DNA of 17,093 nt from positions 1-17,093 of the forward strand of contig CAYZMH010000074.1 of NCBI GenBank assembly GCA_964479445.1, written 5' to 3'. The DNA is from CAYZMH01 sp964479445. Lineage in GTDB: Bacteria > Bacteroidota > Bacteroidia > Bacteroidales > GCA-2748055. The position numbers were made by a program, and so were the translations under genes. The notes under the pieces were generated by a model. That model had not been told where the DNA came from, did not search any database, and saw nothing but the letters and a program-made list of their open reading frames with translations. Positions within the stretch are counted from its first letter, which is position 1; the number at the start of each line of letters is the position of its first letter. This document shows, piece after piece, positions 1-8,133 of this stretch.

Positions 1-138
1 GGTGAGGCCATAGACTCCGAAGAGAGTGGCCAGGATATAGTCAGACAGGCTCTTCCTGCGTTTGGTGAGAAGCAGCACCGCGATCAGCAGCGCCATAAAT
101 ACCGCAATGATCAGGAGGTTGTCCCGCAGTGGAGGCAT
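1..138 (-). CDS. Partial membrane protein, probably N-terminus of a membrane-anchored AraC-type regulator
   Basis: The reverse strand reads open from an ATG at 138 to the window edge, giving 46 residues that begin MPPLRDNLLIIAVFMALLIA. One hydrophobic helix (about residues 7-24) is followed by a basic turn, TKRRKSLSDYIL, and the start of a second hydrophobic stretch. A first helix followed by a K/R-rich turn and 'SLSDYILA' is, from memory, typical of Bacteroidetes proteins with an N-terminal multi-helix membrane domain and a C-terminal AraC-type DNA-binding domain. The DNA-binding part would lie outside the window, so the family is inferred from the N-terminus alone. It is divergent from the histidine kinase gene, with 88 bases between the two starts. 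It could equally be another multi-pass protein. Confidence 0.5.
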   Translation of the reverse strand, partial: MPPLRDNLLIIAVFMALLIAVLLLTKRRKSLSDYILATLFGVYGLT

Positions 139-226
139 CGGTCATCGGTTTTTGGTGTTGTAAAAATAATCAAAGGGTTTCAATTCAGACAAAAAAACAA
201 TAAATTGCTTAAAAATCCCCCAGATT

Positions 227-3200
227 ATGAAGACCTCATCGCTATCCCGGGAGGAGCTTATTCAAAAATGTGAATCGCTGGAACTGGATCTACAGCGAAC
301 CGGGAATGACGGGTGGGTGAAAGCGATCCAATCCCTGAATGATACGGTCATGATCATCGACAGAGATTTTATTATCAGGGATATCAACAACCAGGGCCTT
401 GATCTGCTGAAGAAGTCGCGCGATGAAGTGGTTGGGGAGTCGTGTTTCAGGATTTTTCACGGCAGCAACCTGGAAATCCCCGGCTGTCCTCTCAAAAAGA
501 GCCTGGAGAGCAAAAAGACCGAGATCATGGAGCGATATGAGCCCGAACTGCAGCGGTATTTTTCCATTAAAATATCCCCGGTGCTGGATGATGATGGAAA
601 TGTGGTGGAGTTTGTGGATGTGATCAGGGACATTACGGAATTAAAACGAAAAGAAGAGCAGCTTCATGAGCGGGAAGAGCTTTACCGGACCACCTTTGCC
701 CATGCCGATGTGGGACTGACTCATGTGGATGAGCATGGGATAATCCTCAAGGTGAACCGGAAGCTGTGCAGTATGCTGGGATACCGGGAGGAGGAACTCA
801 CAGGTGCCCATGTTCGCAATTTTACATTGGAAGAGGACTTTGAACAGGAGGTCTCCTATATCCGGGAACTAAAGAAAAACAGGACCAAAACCTTTACGCT
901 GGAAAAGCGCTATTTGCGCAAAGACGGAACTGCCATATGGGCCAATCTCTACAGCACGGTGATCCGGAAAGAGGATGGCAGTATCCGGTTTTTTGTATCC
1001 GTGATCTCCGATATTTCCGAGTTGAAAGAGGCCCAGGAACGGATCAGTCAGAGCGAGCGTCAGCTGCAAACCTTGCTGGGCAACCTCCCGGGGATGGCTT
1101 ACCGGTGCCGTAACGAATCCCGCTGGCCGATGGATTTTATCAGTCAGGGCGTGAAGGATATCACCGGGTACAAACCGGGTGAGCTTATGGATGGAGGAGA
1201 CCGGGAGTTCGGTGACCTTATTCATCCCGGTGACCGGGACTATGTGTGGAATTCTATCCAGGAGGCGGTCAGGAAAAAATCACCCTTCCAACTCGAATAC
1301 CGGGTAGCTGCCCGGGACGGCAGTATGCGATGGGTATGGGAACGTGGAAGAGCGGTGAAAACCGATGAATCAGGTACGGTATACCTGGAGGGTTTCATCA
1401 GCGACATCACCCAGCGATACAATGCCGAGGAGGCATTGCGGGAGAACGAGGAGAAGTACCGGTTGTTGATCGATTACCAGACCGACATGGTAGTGAAGGT
1501 GGATCCCAACGGGGTGTTTGATTATGTGAGTCCGTCTTACTGCGAAACCTTTGGAAAGTCTGAAGAGGAGTTATTGGGCAAATCGTTAATGCCCCTGGTG
1601 CACGAGGAGGACCGGGAGATCACCCGGCAAGCAATGGAAGACCTCTATAATCCCCCGTATAAAACTTATATTGAGCAACGGGCTATGACAGGAAAGGGGT
1701 GGCGATGGCTGGGCTGGATGGATACCGCGGTACTGGATGAGAAGGGGAAGATCTCCTATATCATCGGGGTAGGCAGGGATATCACGGAAAAAAAAGAGGC
1801 TGAACGTGCATTGATCGAGAGCGAGGCAAGGTTCCGGAATATCTATGAAAATATGACGGTAGGCATTGCCCGGGTGAATCTTGACTTTGAGATCGAAGCC
1901 GCCAATGAAGCGTATTGTGCCATGCTGGGGTATACAGAGGAGGAGTTAAAAGGATTGCACCTGGGGGATATTACCATCCCCGAGACCCAGGAAGAAAACC
2001 TGGTGAAACAGGAACGCCTGGCTTCGGGTCAGATCGATCACTACCGTATGGAAAAGCAGTTTCTCCACAAGGATGGCTTTACGATTTATGGAATCCTGGA
2101 TGCCAATTTAATACGAAGTGGTGATGAAAAACCTCTCTATTTCCTTGGCAGTGTGTTGGATATCTCTCAGCGGAAGCAGATGGAGGTTGATCTTCTGGCA
2201 GCCAAAGAGAAGGCGGAGCAGAGTGACCGGCTGAAATCGGCTTTCCTGGCCAATATGAGCCATGAGATCCGCACCCCCATGAACGGAATCCTGGGATTTG
2301 CCAACCTGCTCAGGCAGGAGGATTTGTCGTTCACAAAGCGGAAGGAGTACCTCAGGATAATCGAACGCAGTGGAAACCGGATGCTGAACACCATAAACGA
2401 CCTGATCGATATCTCAAAGATCGAAGCGGGAGAGCTGGAGGTGACGGAGACCGAGGTCAATATCAACGAACTGACGGAATACCTTTACACCTTTTTCAAA
2501 CCGGAACTGGATTTGAAGAAGATCGCTTTCTCCCTTGACCTGGCCCTGCCCGGTCATCAAGCGGTTATCTCCACTGATTATGAAAAACTGAGTGCCATTC
2601 TTACCAACCTGATCAAGAATGCGATCAAATACACCCGCGAGGGGGAGGTTCTCATCGGATATACACAGCGGGGTAAGAGCCTGGAATTTTTTGTAAAAGA
2701 CACCGGCATAGGGATCAGCAAGAATCACCTGCAGACTATTTTCGACCGGTTTGTGCGGGCTGATCTCAGCCTGGCAAGCGAGTATGAAGGCTCGGGTCTC
2801 GGACTCTCCATATCCAGTGCTTATGCAGAGATGCTGGGGGGCAGGATCAGGGTGGAGTCTGAATTGGACAAGGGCTCCACCTTTTACGCGGAGATTCCCT
2901 ACCGCCCGTTGAAGCAAAAAAAGGAGAGACCGCAGCAAAAAGAAGAAACAGGCAGGAAGGCAGGAAAAATGGACCTGGTCGTGCTGATCGCAGAGGATGA
3001 GGAGACCTCGGATCTTTTCCTGACGGAAATCCTGTCCGATACAGCATCATCGCTCTATCATGCAAGGAGCGGGGAAGAAGCAGTGGCCGCCTGCCGCAAG
3101 CACCCGGAGATCAACCTGGTGTTAATGGATCTGAAGATGCCGGGAATGGACGGACTGGAAGCTGCACGAAAGATCCGTGCCTTTAATGAGGAGCTGAAAA

Positions 3201-3343
3201 TCATAGCCCAGACTGCTCACGCTATGACCGGTGACCGGGAGAAAGCACTGGAAGCGGGATGCAATGAATATATTTCGAAACCGATCGACGAGAAGGACCT
3301 CCGGGAGATGATCGACCGGGTTATTGAAGATCCTTCATCCTGA
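227..3343 (+). CDS. Soluble hybrid histidine kinase with five PAS domains and a receiver domain
   Basis: A 1038-residue sensor kinase that should autophosphorylate on His and pass the phosphate to its own receiver. Five PAS/PAC units can be followed by their endings: IRDITELK (~133-140), ISDISELK (~260-267), ISDITQRY (~391-398), GRDITEKK (~516-523) and VLDISQRK (~643-650). The kinase core has the H-box MSHEIRTP with H679, N-box NLIKNAIKYT (~794-803), G1 box DTGIGI (825-830) and G2 box GSGLGL (855-860). The C-terminal receiver (~917-1032) keeps the acidic pair E923/D924, phospho-acceptor D968 in LVLMDLKMPG, T996 and K1018. No transmembrane segment or signal peptide is visible, so it is probably cytoplasmic. 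There is no DNA-binding output domain, so an unlinked partner is expected. The signal sensed cannot be read from the sequence. The PAS1 region carries a Cys/His cluster at C73, H78 and C87. Confidence 0.95.
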   Translation: MKTSSLSREELIQKCESLELDLQRTGNDGWVKAIQSLNDTVMIIDRDFIIRDINNQGLDLLKKSRDEVVGESCFRIFHGSNLEIPGCPLKKSLESKKTEIMERYEPELQRYFSIKISPVLDDDGNVVEFVDVIRDITELKRKEEQLHEREELYRTTFAHADVGLTHVDEHGIILKVNRKLCSMLGYREEELTGAHVRNFTLEEDFEQEVSYIRELKKNRTKTFTLEKRYLRKDGTAIWANLYSTVIRKEDGSIRFFVSVISDISELKEAQERISQSERQLQTLLGNLPGMAYRCRNESRWPMDFISQGVKDITGYKPGELMDGGDREFGDLIHPGDRDYVWNSIQEAVRKKSPFQLEYRVAARDGSMRWVWERGRAVKTDESGTVYLEGFISDITQRYNAEEALRENEEKYRLLIDYQTDMVVKVDPNGVFDYVSPSYCETFGKSEEELLGKSLMPLVHEEDREITRQAMEDLYNPPYKTYIEQRAMTGKGWRWLGWMDTAVLDEKGKISYIIGVGRDITEKKEAERALIESEARFRNIYENMTVGIARVNLDFEIEAANEAYCAMLGYTEEELKGLHLGDITIPETQEENLVKQERLASGQIDHYRMEKQFLHKDGFTIYGILDANLIRSGDEKPLYFLGSVLDISQRKQMEVDLLAAKEKAEQSDRLKSAFLANMSHEIRTPMNGILGFANLLRQEDLSFTKRKEYLRIIERSGNRMLNTINDLIDISKIEAGELEVTETEVNINELTEYLYTFFKPELDLKKIAFSLDLALPGHQAVISTDYEKLSAILTNLIKNAIKYTREGEVLIGYTQRGKSLEFFVKDTGIGISKNHLQTIFDRFVRADLSLASEYEGSGLGLSISSAYAEMLGGRIRVESELDKGSTFYAEIPYRPLKQKKERPQQKEETGRKAGKMDLVVLIAEDEETSDLFLTEILSDTASSLYHARSGEEAVAACRKHPEINLVLMDLKMPGMDGLEAARKIRAFNEELKIIAQTAHAMTGDREKALEAGCNEYISKPIDEKDLREMIDRVIEDPSS

Positions 3344-3362
3344 TCCAAATTTTACAGAATTT

Positions 3363-3734
3363 ATGAAAACGCTTGAATCCAAACTCATCGTATCCGGGAT
3401 CCTGATAATTCTGATGATCATCACCGGGATCCTGCTCAGCCGCAGCGGCAAACCCTATGGCACCGGCCTGCTCACCCTGCACAAATTATTTTCCATAGCC
3501 GCCCTGGTGCTGGTCATCCTGGCATTTGTCCAGCAAATGAAAGCTGCACCGAATCCCCTGTGGTCCCTCCTTGCCATCATTGCCGGCGTACTGTTCATAG
3601 CAGCCATTGCCAGCGGAGCTTTTCTCACCGCGGAGAAAACCATGCCCGACTGGGTTTCCCTGGTCCATAAACTCTCCACCCCGGCGATCATCCTGGTCAT
3701 CGGTTTTACCTTTTATAAATTCCTTACCAGGTGA
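3363..3734 (+). CDS. Small four-helix membrane protein with duplicated His-Lys motif
   Basis: A 123-residue integral membrane protein starting MKTLESKLIVSG. Four hydrophobic helices are visible at about 8-25, 37-58, 66-88 and 98-119. The two halves resemble each other: a Gly-ending helix (TGILLS near 21-26, SGAFLT near 84-89), a short polar loop, then LTLHKLFS (37-44) against VSLVHKLS (98-105) and a second helix containing LVI. H40 and H102 occupy matching positions. A pair of helix-borne His residues is common in membrane cytochromes b, so haem binding is possible but is only inferred. The ATG at 3363 is preferred over an in-frame ATG at 3324 because the longer form would add a polar extension that overlaps the kinase gene. 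It follows the kinase stop by 19 bases and its TGA overlaps the next GTG start. I do not recognise the family with certainty. Confidence 0.85.
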   Translation: MKTLESKLIVSGILIILMIITGILLSRSGKPYGTGLLTLHKLFSIAALVLVILAFVQQMKAAPNPLWSLLAIIAGVLFIAAIASGAFLTAEKTMPDWVSLVHKLSTPAIILVIGFTFYKFLTR

Positions 3735-4318
3735 ATAGCCCATTGAAACCGTTATTCCTGCTGTTGATTTCAGTCATCCTGGTTGGTTGTGATCCGCCTC
3801 CGCCGGTTATCGTGGATTTAGGGAAAATCCCGCCATCTGTAAAGCAGCTTGTACCCTATGAAGATGGGGATAATTACCGTTTCAGGCATTCGCAGGGGGC
3901 CGTGATCGAGTTCAAGGCAGAGCGGGAGATCCGGAAAACCCAGACGAATTGTATCGAGTTTTGTGATAAGATTTATGAATATGAAGAGGATATCACTTTG
4001 CTGAAGCCTGATTACCTTCTATTCAGTCCGGTACTCCGTATTACCAATCAGGATACCGTATCGTATACATTTGAAATTGATCTGCCAGGCGGTTTTTGCG
4101 TTGTTCCCACTTCTCTGGAGTGGCGCGGAGAGGCCGGTTTTTCAGATTCCCTGGTGTTGGGAGAAACCACACATTATGATGTTTTCTGCCTGGAATCCTA
4201 TCACTACGGTGGATTCTACGAGGATTCCATTCGAGTAGACAGCCTTTATTATAATTACAAGTCAGGAATAGTAAAGATACTTATGACTGACGGTGCTTAT
4301 TTTGAACGGTATGACTAG
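3731..4318 (+). CDS. Putative lipoprotein of unknown function (first of a related pair)
   Basis: A 195-residue protein with a short hydrophobic N-terminus ending in the lipobox LVGC (C20), so it is likely lipidated and exported. The start is a GTG whose last two bases are part of the TGA of the upstream gene, suggesting translational coupling. A TTG at codon 5 is an alternative. The mature part begins DPPPP and looks beta-rich. It contains four further cysteines (TNCIEFC, GGFC, DVFC) that could form disulfides in the periplasm. The C-terminus, GIVKILMTDGAYFERYD, resembles the end of the next protein (GLIRVEFAGGNYLERE), so the two are probably distant paralogues. No enzyme motif is seen and the function is unknown. 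Confidence 0.85.
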   Translation: MNSPLKPLFLLLISVILVGCDPPPPVIVDLGKIPPSVKQLVPYEDGDNYRFRHSQGAVIEFKAEREIRKTQTNCIEFCDKIYEYEEDITLLKPDYLLFSPVLRITNQDTVSYTFEIDLPGGFCVVPTSLEWRGEAGFSDSLVLGETTHYDVFCLESYHYGGFYEDSIRVDSLYYNYKSGIVKILMTDGAYFERYD

Positions 4319-4973
4319 ATGGATTTTAATCGGCATGCTGACCCTGGGTTGCTTATCCTGCGGTGAAGACTCGGCCCTGACTGAGCGGACGGTAAGTTTC
4401 CACGGAGACAATGACCGGTGGTTAACCTCCTTTGAGCCCGGGGAGCACTTTGTTATGACTGACAGCAGCAGGATCCGTCGTAGCTACCTGATGATTACGG
4501 ATCAACACACCTATGAGAAATCATGGGGTAGTTTTTTGTTTATCAATACCGATATGTTACATACCGAATACCGGTACCAGCAATTCAGGTCTGTATTCGG
4601 ACCATCCTTTTCAATTTCACTGACAGCTTACGAGGCACCTTATGGCGATGAGTTATACATCAGCGTCGGGAAGGTGAGTTTTGCTTACGATTTGGCGGTA
4701 CGGCTGGTTTCGAGGGTATACATGAACACGGAAAGCAAGTCTATGCTGATGACCGACACCGGGTATGAAAATAATGAATCCGTTTTATCCGGGGTAGAGA
4801 TGCTGGATTCCCTGGAGGTCCGTGACAAGGTTTACAAAAAGGTTTTCCGTTTTACGCTGGTCGATTTTGTTGAGAGTCAGGAGGCATATACCCCCAGGGT
4901 TATAAGTGTGAGTAAAGGAAACGGATTGATCCGGGTGGAATTTGCAGGTGGAAACTACCTGGAGCGGGAGTAA
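4311..4973 (+). CDS. Putative lipoprotein of unknown function (second of a related pair)
   Basis: A 220-residue protein starting MTRWILIGMLTLGCLSCGED. A hydrophobic signal segment is followed by two candidate lipidation cysteines (C14 after LTLG, C17 after CLS). I chose the ATG at 4311 because it puts the signal peptide at the extreme N-terminus; an in-frame GTG at 4293 would add six residues. The start overlaps the end of the upstream lipoprotein gene by 8 bases (that gene's TAG is at 4316-4318), so the two are likely co-translated. The remainder looks beta-rich, with no recognised catalytic motif. The end, GLIRVEFAGGNYLERE, parallels the preceding protein. Outside the signal peptide it lacks the cysteines of its neighbour. 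It is followed by about 120 bases without a gene before the NAD salvage genes. Confidence 0.82.
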   Translation: MTRWILIGMLTLGCLSCGEDSALTERTVSFHGDNDRWLTSFEPGEHFVMTDSSRIRRSYLMITDQHTYEKSWGSFLFINTDMLHTEYRYQQFRSVFGPSFSISLTAYEAPYGDELYISVGKVSFAYDLAVRLVSRVYMNTESKSMLMTDTGYENNESVLSGVEMLDSLEVRDKVYKKVFRFTLVDFVESQEAYTPRVISVSKGNGLIRVEFAGGNYLERE

Positions 4974-5093
4974 AAGCTTTCTTCTATTGGAAGGGATGGG
5001 ACAACCATTTCAGGTGCAGGTTTGGGGATATCTCATCAACAATCTTTCCCGGTAGGTTGTTATACCAATGTACCCATAAGGCAATAAAAATCC

Positions 5094-6512
5094 ATGATAC
5101 CGCTTACCGGAACGTATAACGACCTGTACCAGTTAACCATGGCACAGGTATATTTCCTGCGCGGCAAAAAGCATGAACACGCCGTTTTCGATTATTTCTT
5201 CCGGAAGTTGCCGTTCGGGGGGGGGTATGCGGTGTTTGCCGGACTTGAAGATGTGCTGGATGTTCTGGAAAACCTGCATTTCAGCAAGGAAGATATCCGT
5301 TACCTGGAGGAGCAGGGTCTGCATTCCGGTTTCCTGGAGTACCTGGAGGGGTTCCGTTTCCGGGGAGATATCTTCTCCTCCCGGGAAGGCGACCTGGTCT
5401 TCCCTTACCGCCCGGTTCTGCGTGTAGAGGCCGGTATCATCGAAGCCCAGGTCATTGAAACCCTTCTTCTTAACTTTCTCAACTTTCAAACCCTGGTGGC
5501 CACCAAGGCCCGGCGAATGAGGCAGGTAGCCGGAACAGACCGCAGGTTGGTGGATTTTGGCCTGCGGCGTGCCCATGGATACGGGGGCTACCTCGCAAGC
5601 AGGGCAGCAATGATCGGGGGATTTGACGCTACATCCAACGTGAAGGCGGGCCGCGATTACCACATACCGGTTTCGGGAACCATGGCACACTCGTTCATTG
5701 AGAGTTACGACAGCGAACTGGAGGCCTTTCGCGATTTTGCCCGGGAACGCCCCGGCGACTGCGTGCTGCTGGTTGATACCTACGACACCCTGAAAAGCGG
5801 GGTTCCCCATGCCATTATGGTGGGCAAAGAGATGGAAAAAGAGGGAAAGCGGTTGAAAGGGATCCGGCTCGACAGCGGTGACCTGACCTACCTTTCCATA
5901 CGTGCCCGGAAGATGCTGGATGAAGCCGGACTGGATTATGTAAAGATCGCTGCTTCCAACCAGCTGGATGAGGAGGTGATCAAAAGTATCCTGGATGAAG
6001 GAGCATCCATCGACCTGTTCGGGGTGGGGACCAGCCTGGTGACCGGTCAGCCCGACGCAGCCCTCGATGGGGTGTACAAACTATCGATGGCCGGTAATAC
6101 CCCGAGGCTCAAACTTTCGGAGAGCCTGGAAAAGATCAGCTTTCCCCACCGGAAGCAGGTGTACCGGCTTCTGCTTAACGACCATTTCTACGGTGGTGAT
6201 GTAGTGGCCCTTGCAGAAGAGGACCTGCCGCTGGAGATGATGCATCACCCCTTTGATCCGCTGAAATCCATGCCCATCGATTGTTACCGGCTGGAGCCGT
6301 TGCTGGAACCGGTAATGATTTCGGGTAAGCGGGTGAACGAAAAGCCCCGGTTGGAAGAGATACGCAACTACAGCCAACAGCGTTTCAACAACCTCCCCGA
6401 GGCATTTAAACGGTTTAAAAATCCTCATGGATATAAAATCGGACTCAGCGACCGGTTGAACGAAGAACGCAACCGGCTGATCGAGTCAAAAAGGAAAGGA
6501 GACCCCACATGA
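5094..6512 (+). CDS. pncB: Nicotinate phosphoribosyltransferase
   Basis: A 472-residue cytoplasmic enzyme that joins nicotinate to PRPP, with ATP hydrolysis, to give nicotinate mononucleotide, the first committed step of the Preiss-Handler route to NAD. The N-terminus (LTGTYNDLYQLTMAQVYF) is the family signature. Further landmarks are FDYFFRKLPFGGGYAVFAGL (~32-51), the DFGLRRAHG block (~154-162), GTMAHS containing H199 (the expected autophosphorylated His), LVDTYDTLKSG (~226-236), the phosphate-site IRLDSGDL (~257-264) and GVGTSLVTG (~310-318). The length fits the bacterial family. The gene overlaps nicotinamidase by 4 bases, so product and substrate producer are coupled. Codons 41-44 contain an uninterrupted run of nine G (5217-5225), unusual inside a housekeeping gene. 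Confidence 0.96.
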   Translation: MIPLTGTYNDLYQLTMAQVYFLRGKKHEHAVFDYFFRKLPFGGGYAVFAGLEDVLDVLENLHFSKEDIRYLEEQGLHSGFLEYLEGFRFRGDIFSSREGDLVFPYRPVLRVEAGIIEAQVIETLLLNFLNFQTLVATKARRMRQVAGTDRRLVDFGLRRAHGYGGYLASRAAMIGGFDATSNVKAGRDYHIPVSGTMAHSFIESYDSELEAFRDFARERPGDCVLLVDTYDTLKSGVPHAIMVGKEMEKEGKRLKGIRLDSGDLTYLSIRARKMLDEAGLDYVKIAASNQLDEEVIKSILDEGASIDLFGVGTSLVTGQPDAALDGVYKLSMAGNTPRLKLSESLEKISFPHRKQVYRLLLNDHFYGGDVVALAEEDLPLEMMHHPFDPLKSMPIDCYRLEPLLEPVMISGKRVNEKPRLEEIRNYSQQRFNNLPEAFKRFKNPHGYKIGLSDRLNEERNRLIESKRKGDPT

Positions 6513-7105
6513 AAGCACTGATCATTGTCGATGCGCAATATGATTTTATGCCCGGCGGCGCCCTGGCAGTAAGCGAGGGCGATGAGATTATCCCGGTGAT
6601 CAATAAGATGATCCCCCAGGTAGACCTGGTGGTGGCGACTCAGGACTGGCATCCTTCGGATCACCTCAGTTTTGCCTCTCAACACAAAGGCAGGGAACCT
6701 TTCGATATTATCAAGCTGAAAGGCCTGGACCAGGTGCTGTGGCCCGACCATTGTGTACAGGGATCCCGGGGAGCGGAGATCCACGAAGAGATAGATCAGC
6801 ATGCCATAGAGGCCATCTTCAGGAAAGGGTTGGACCGGGAGACAGACAGCTACAGCGGGTTCTACGATAACAACCATGAACGTACGACCGGACTGGCAGG
6901 GTATCTGCGGGAGAAAGGGGCGAAGGAGCTTTATTTCTGCGGATTGGCAGCGGATGTATGCGTTTTTTATTCCCTGAAGGATTCCCTGGAAGAGGGATTC
7001 TATACAATCCTGGTGAAGAACGGAACCCGGGCCATCAATGATGATGCCTTTACAGAGCAATTGCAGGTACTGGAGCATAAAGGGCTGAATATCCAGGTGC
7101 GTTAA
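6509..7105 (+). CDS. pncA: Nicotinamidase
   Basis: A 198-residue isochorismatase-fold amidase converting nicotinamide to nicotinate and ammonia, the substrate for the upstream phosphoribosyltransferase. The catalytic triad is visible: D8 in IIVDAQYDF, K106 in IFRKGLD and C151 in FCGLAADVCVFYS. The metal-binding residues expected in the family appear as D46 and H48 in TQDWHP, and H81 in WPDHCVQ. The start ATG overlaps the pncB TGA (ATGA), and an AAGGAG-like sequence lies upstream (6495-6501) inside the pncB end. The gene order gives nicotinamide to nicotinate to NaMN from one transcript. The amidase family contains other hydrolases, but the WPDHCVQ block and the pncB neighbour make nicotinamidase the best call. 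Confidence 0.95.
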   Translation: MKALIIVDAQYDFMPGGALAVSEGDEIIPVINKMIPQVDLVVATQDWHPSDHLSFASQHKGREPFDIIKLKGLDQVLWPDHCVQGSRGAEIHEEIDQHAIEAIFRKGLDRETDSYSGFYDNNHERTTGLAGYLREKGAKELYFCGLAADVCVFYSLKDSLEEGFYTILVKNGTRAINDDAFTEQLQVLEHKGLNIQVR

Positions 7106-7128
7106 CCAGATCGGCCCCATCTTTCCAA

Positions 7129-7146
7129 AACCCGCGGGTTCTTTTT
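7129..7146 (+). terminator. Possible weak intrinsic terminator after pncA
   Basis: A perfect 12-base palindrome, AACCCGCGGGTT, is followed by C and five T. As RNA it would form at most a 4-5 bp stem with a tight loop, so it is weak. It starts 23 bases after the pncA stop. Its T run also overlaps the candidate -33 element of the next promoter. Confidence 0.35.
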
Positions 7147-7177
7147 GTGGAAATCAAGCATGAAGCTCCTATCTTTG
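7142..7177 (+). promoter_or_regulatory. Candidate Bacteroidetes sigma-A-type promoter for the universal stress protein gene
   Basis: TATCTTTG at 7170-7177 matches the TAnnTTTG -7 consensus of Bacteroidetes. A TTTTTG at 7142-7147 could serve as the -33 element, although the 22-base gap is slightly longer than the usual 19-21. The implied start of transcription is near 7182-7185, giving a 5' leader of about 65 bases before the ATG at 7249. This separates the stress gene from the pncBA unit. Confidence 0.5.
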
Positions 7178-7248
7178 CACTAGACAGGTTATGATGGGGT
7201 TATGGAAATGTATAATCTGACCAGTAACTAAAAAACAACATAATACCG

Positions 7249-8121
7249 ATGAAAAATATAATCGTGAGTGATATTGGCGGTAAAGCGGACAGCATTATTC
7301 CCCATGGTCTTCAGCTCACAAGACAGCTGGAGTATGAAGCCGAAGTGTTACACATTATTGATTCGCGTATGCTGCGCAGCGCGGCGGGTCCGGTTGCCGA
7401 CTCCCAGCATATCTCGCCCAGCCCGATGTCCCATGAAGATATCCTGGAACATGACAAGGGAATGGCCCGGGAGATCCTTGACCGGATCATCGGGGCCGAG
7501 GGCTCGCGCCTCAATTTCCCCCTGAAAATCCACTCCTCCATCCTGGAGGGCAGTGCCAGGGAGATCATAGGCGAGTATGTGGAGAAGGAAGACAGCGCAC
7601 TGCTCACTATCAACGCGGCTGATGACCAGGTGGTGTTTGATTCCACTTCGGATATCCTGGAGACGGTCAGAAATGTGAAAATACCGGTCTACCTTGTACC
7701 ACCCGATACCACGTTCGAGATCCCCGACGAGGTATTGCTGGTGGTGGAACACCACCTGGAAGAACTCAGGATCCCGGAGCATATCAGGGCCTTACTGAAA
7801 CCACTGGATGCAGAGGTTCATATCCTCCACATGGGGGAGATGCACGGGGTGCCCGATATCACCACCGAAGGCATTCCCCACGAGGTATCGAAGAAGGTGA
7901 AGGAGAATTTTGCTCCCTTCCCGGTCAAGGCGATCCAGGTAGAGGGAAAAGATTATGCCGATGCGGTGGTGAAACATCTTATCCAGGATCCGCCATCCAT
8001 GGTGATGATTTGCTGTGAGAAGAAGAGTGCCCTGCAAAGGACATTCCAGAAGAACATCACCCGCGAGATATTGAAATCGGCAGAGGTGCCGGTCCTGCTT
8101 TTTCCATTTGCTGTTTCGTGA
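7249..8121 (+). CDS. Tandem universal stress protein (two UspA-like domains)
   Basis: A 290-residue soluble protein with two UspA-like halves. Half one (~1-150) starts MKNIIVSDIGGKADSI, has the strand EAEVLHIID (~30-38) and ends KIPVYLVP. Half two (~158-288) has EVLLVVEHH, AEVHILHMGEM and ends in AEVPVLLFPF. A strand ending 'PVxLxP' closing each half is typical of the fold. The nucleotide-binding signature GxxG-x9-G(S/T) found in ATP-binding Usp proteins is not evident in either half: the matching places read LLTINAADDQVV and VMICCEKKSALQ. It is therefore probably of the class that does not bind ATP. Proteins of this length are common in Bacteroidetes and are linked to stress survival, but the exact role is unknown. 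It is convergent with the STN protein gene. Confidence 0.87.
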   Translation: MKNIIVSDIGGKADSIIPHGLQLTRQLEYEAEVLHIIDSRMLRSAAGPVADSQHISPSPMSHEDILEHDKGMAREILDRIIGAEGSRLNFPLKIHSSILEGSAREIIGEYVEKEDSALLTINAADDQVVFDSTSDILETVRNVKIPVYLVPPDTTFEIPDEVLLVVEHHLEELRIPEHIRALLKPLDAEVHILHMGEMHGVPDITTEGIPHEVSKKVKENFAPFPVKAIQVEGKDYADAVVKHLIQDPPSMVMICCEKKSALQRTFQKNITREILKSAEVPVLLFPFAVS

Positions 8122-8133
8122 TGGCCGGGATTT

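Noticed and set aside
2305..2321. CCTGCTCAGGCAGG hairpin
   Set aside because: It lies inside the kinase core coding sequence and is explained by codon choice; no regulatory role is indicated.
6425..7120. 231-codon open frame on the minus strand opposite nicotinamidase
   Set aside because: Fully antisense to a gene with an intact catalytic triad and metal site; composition is that of a mirrored frame.
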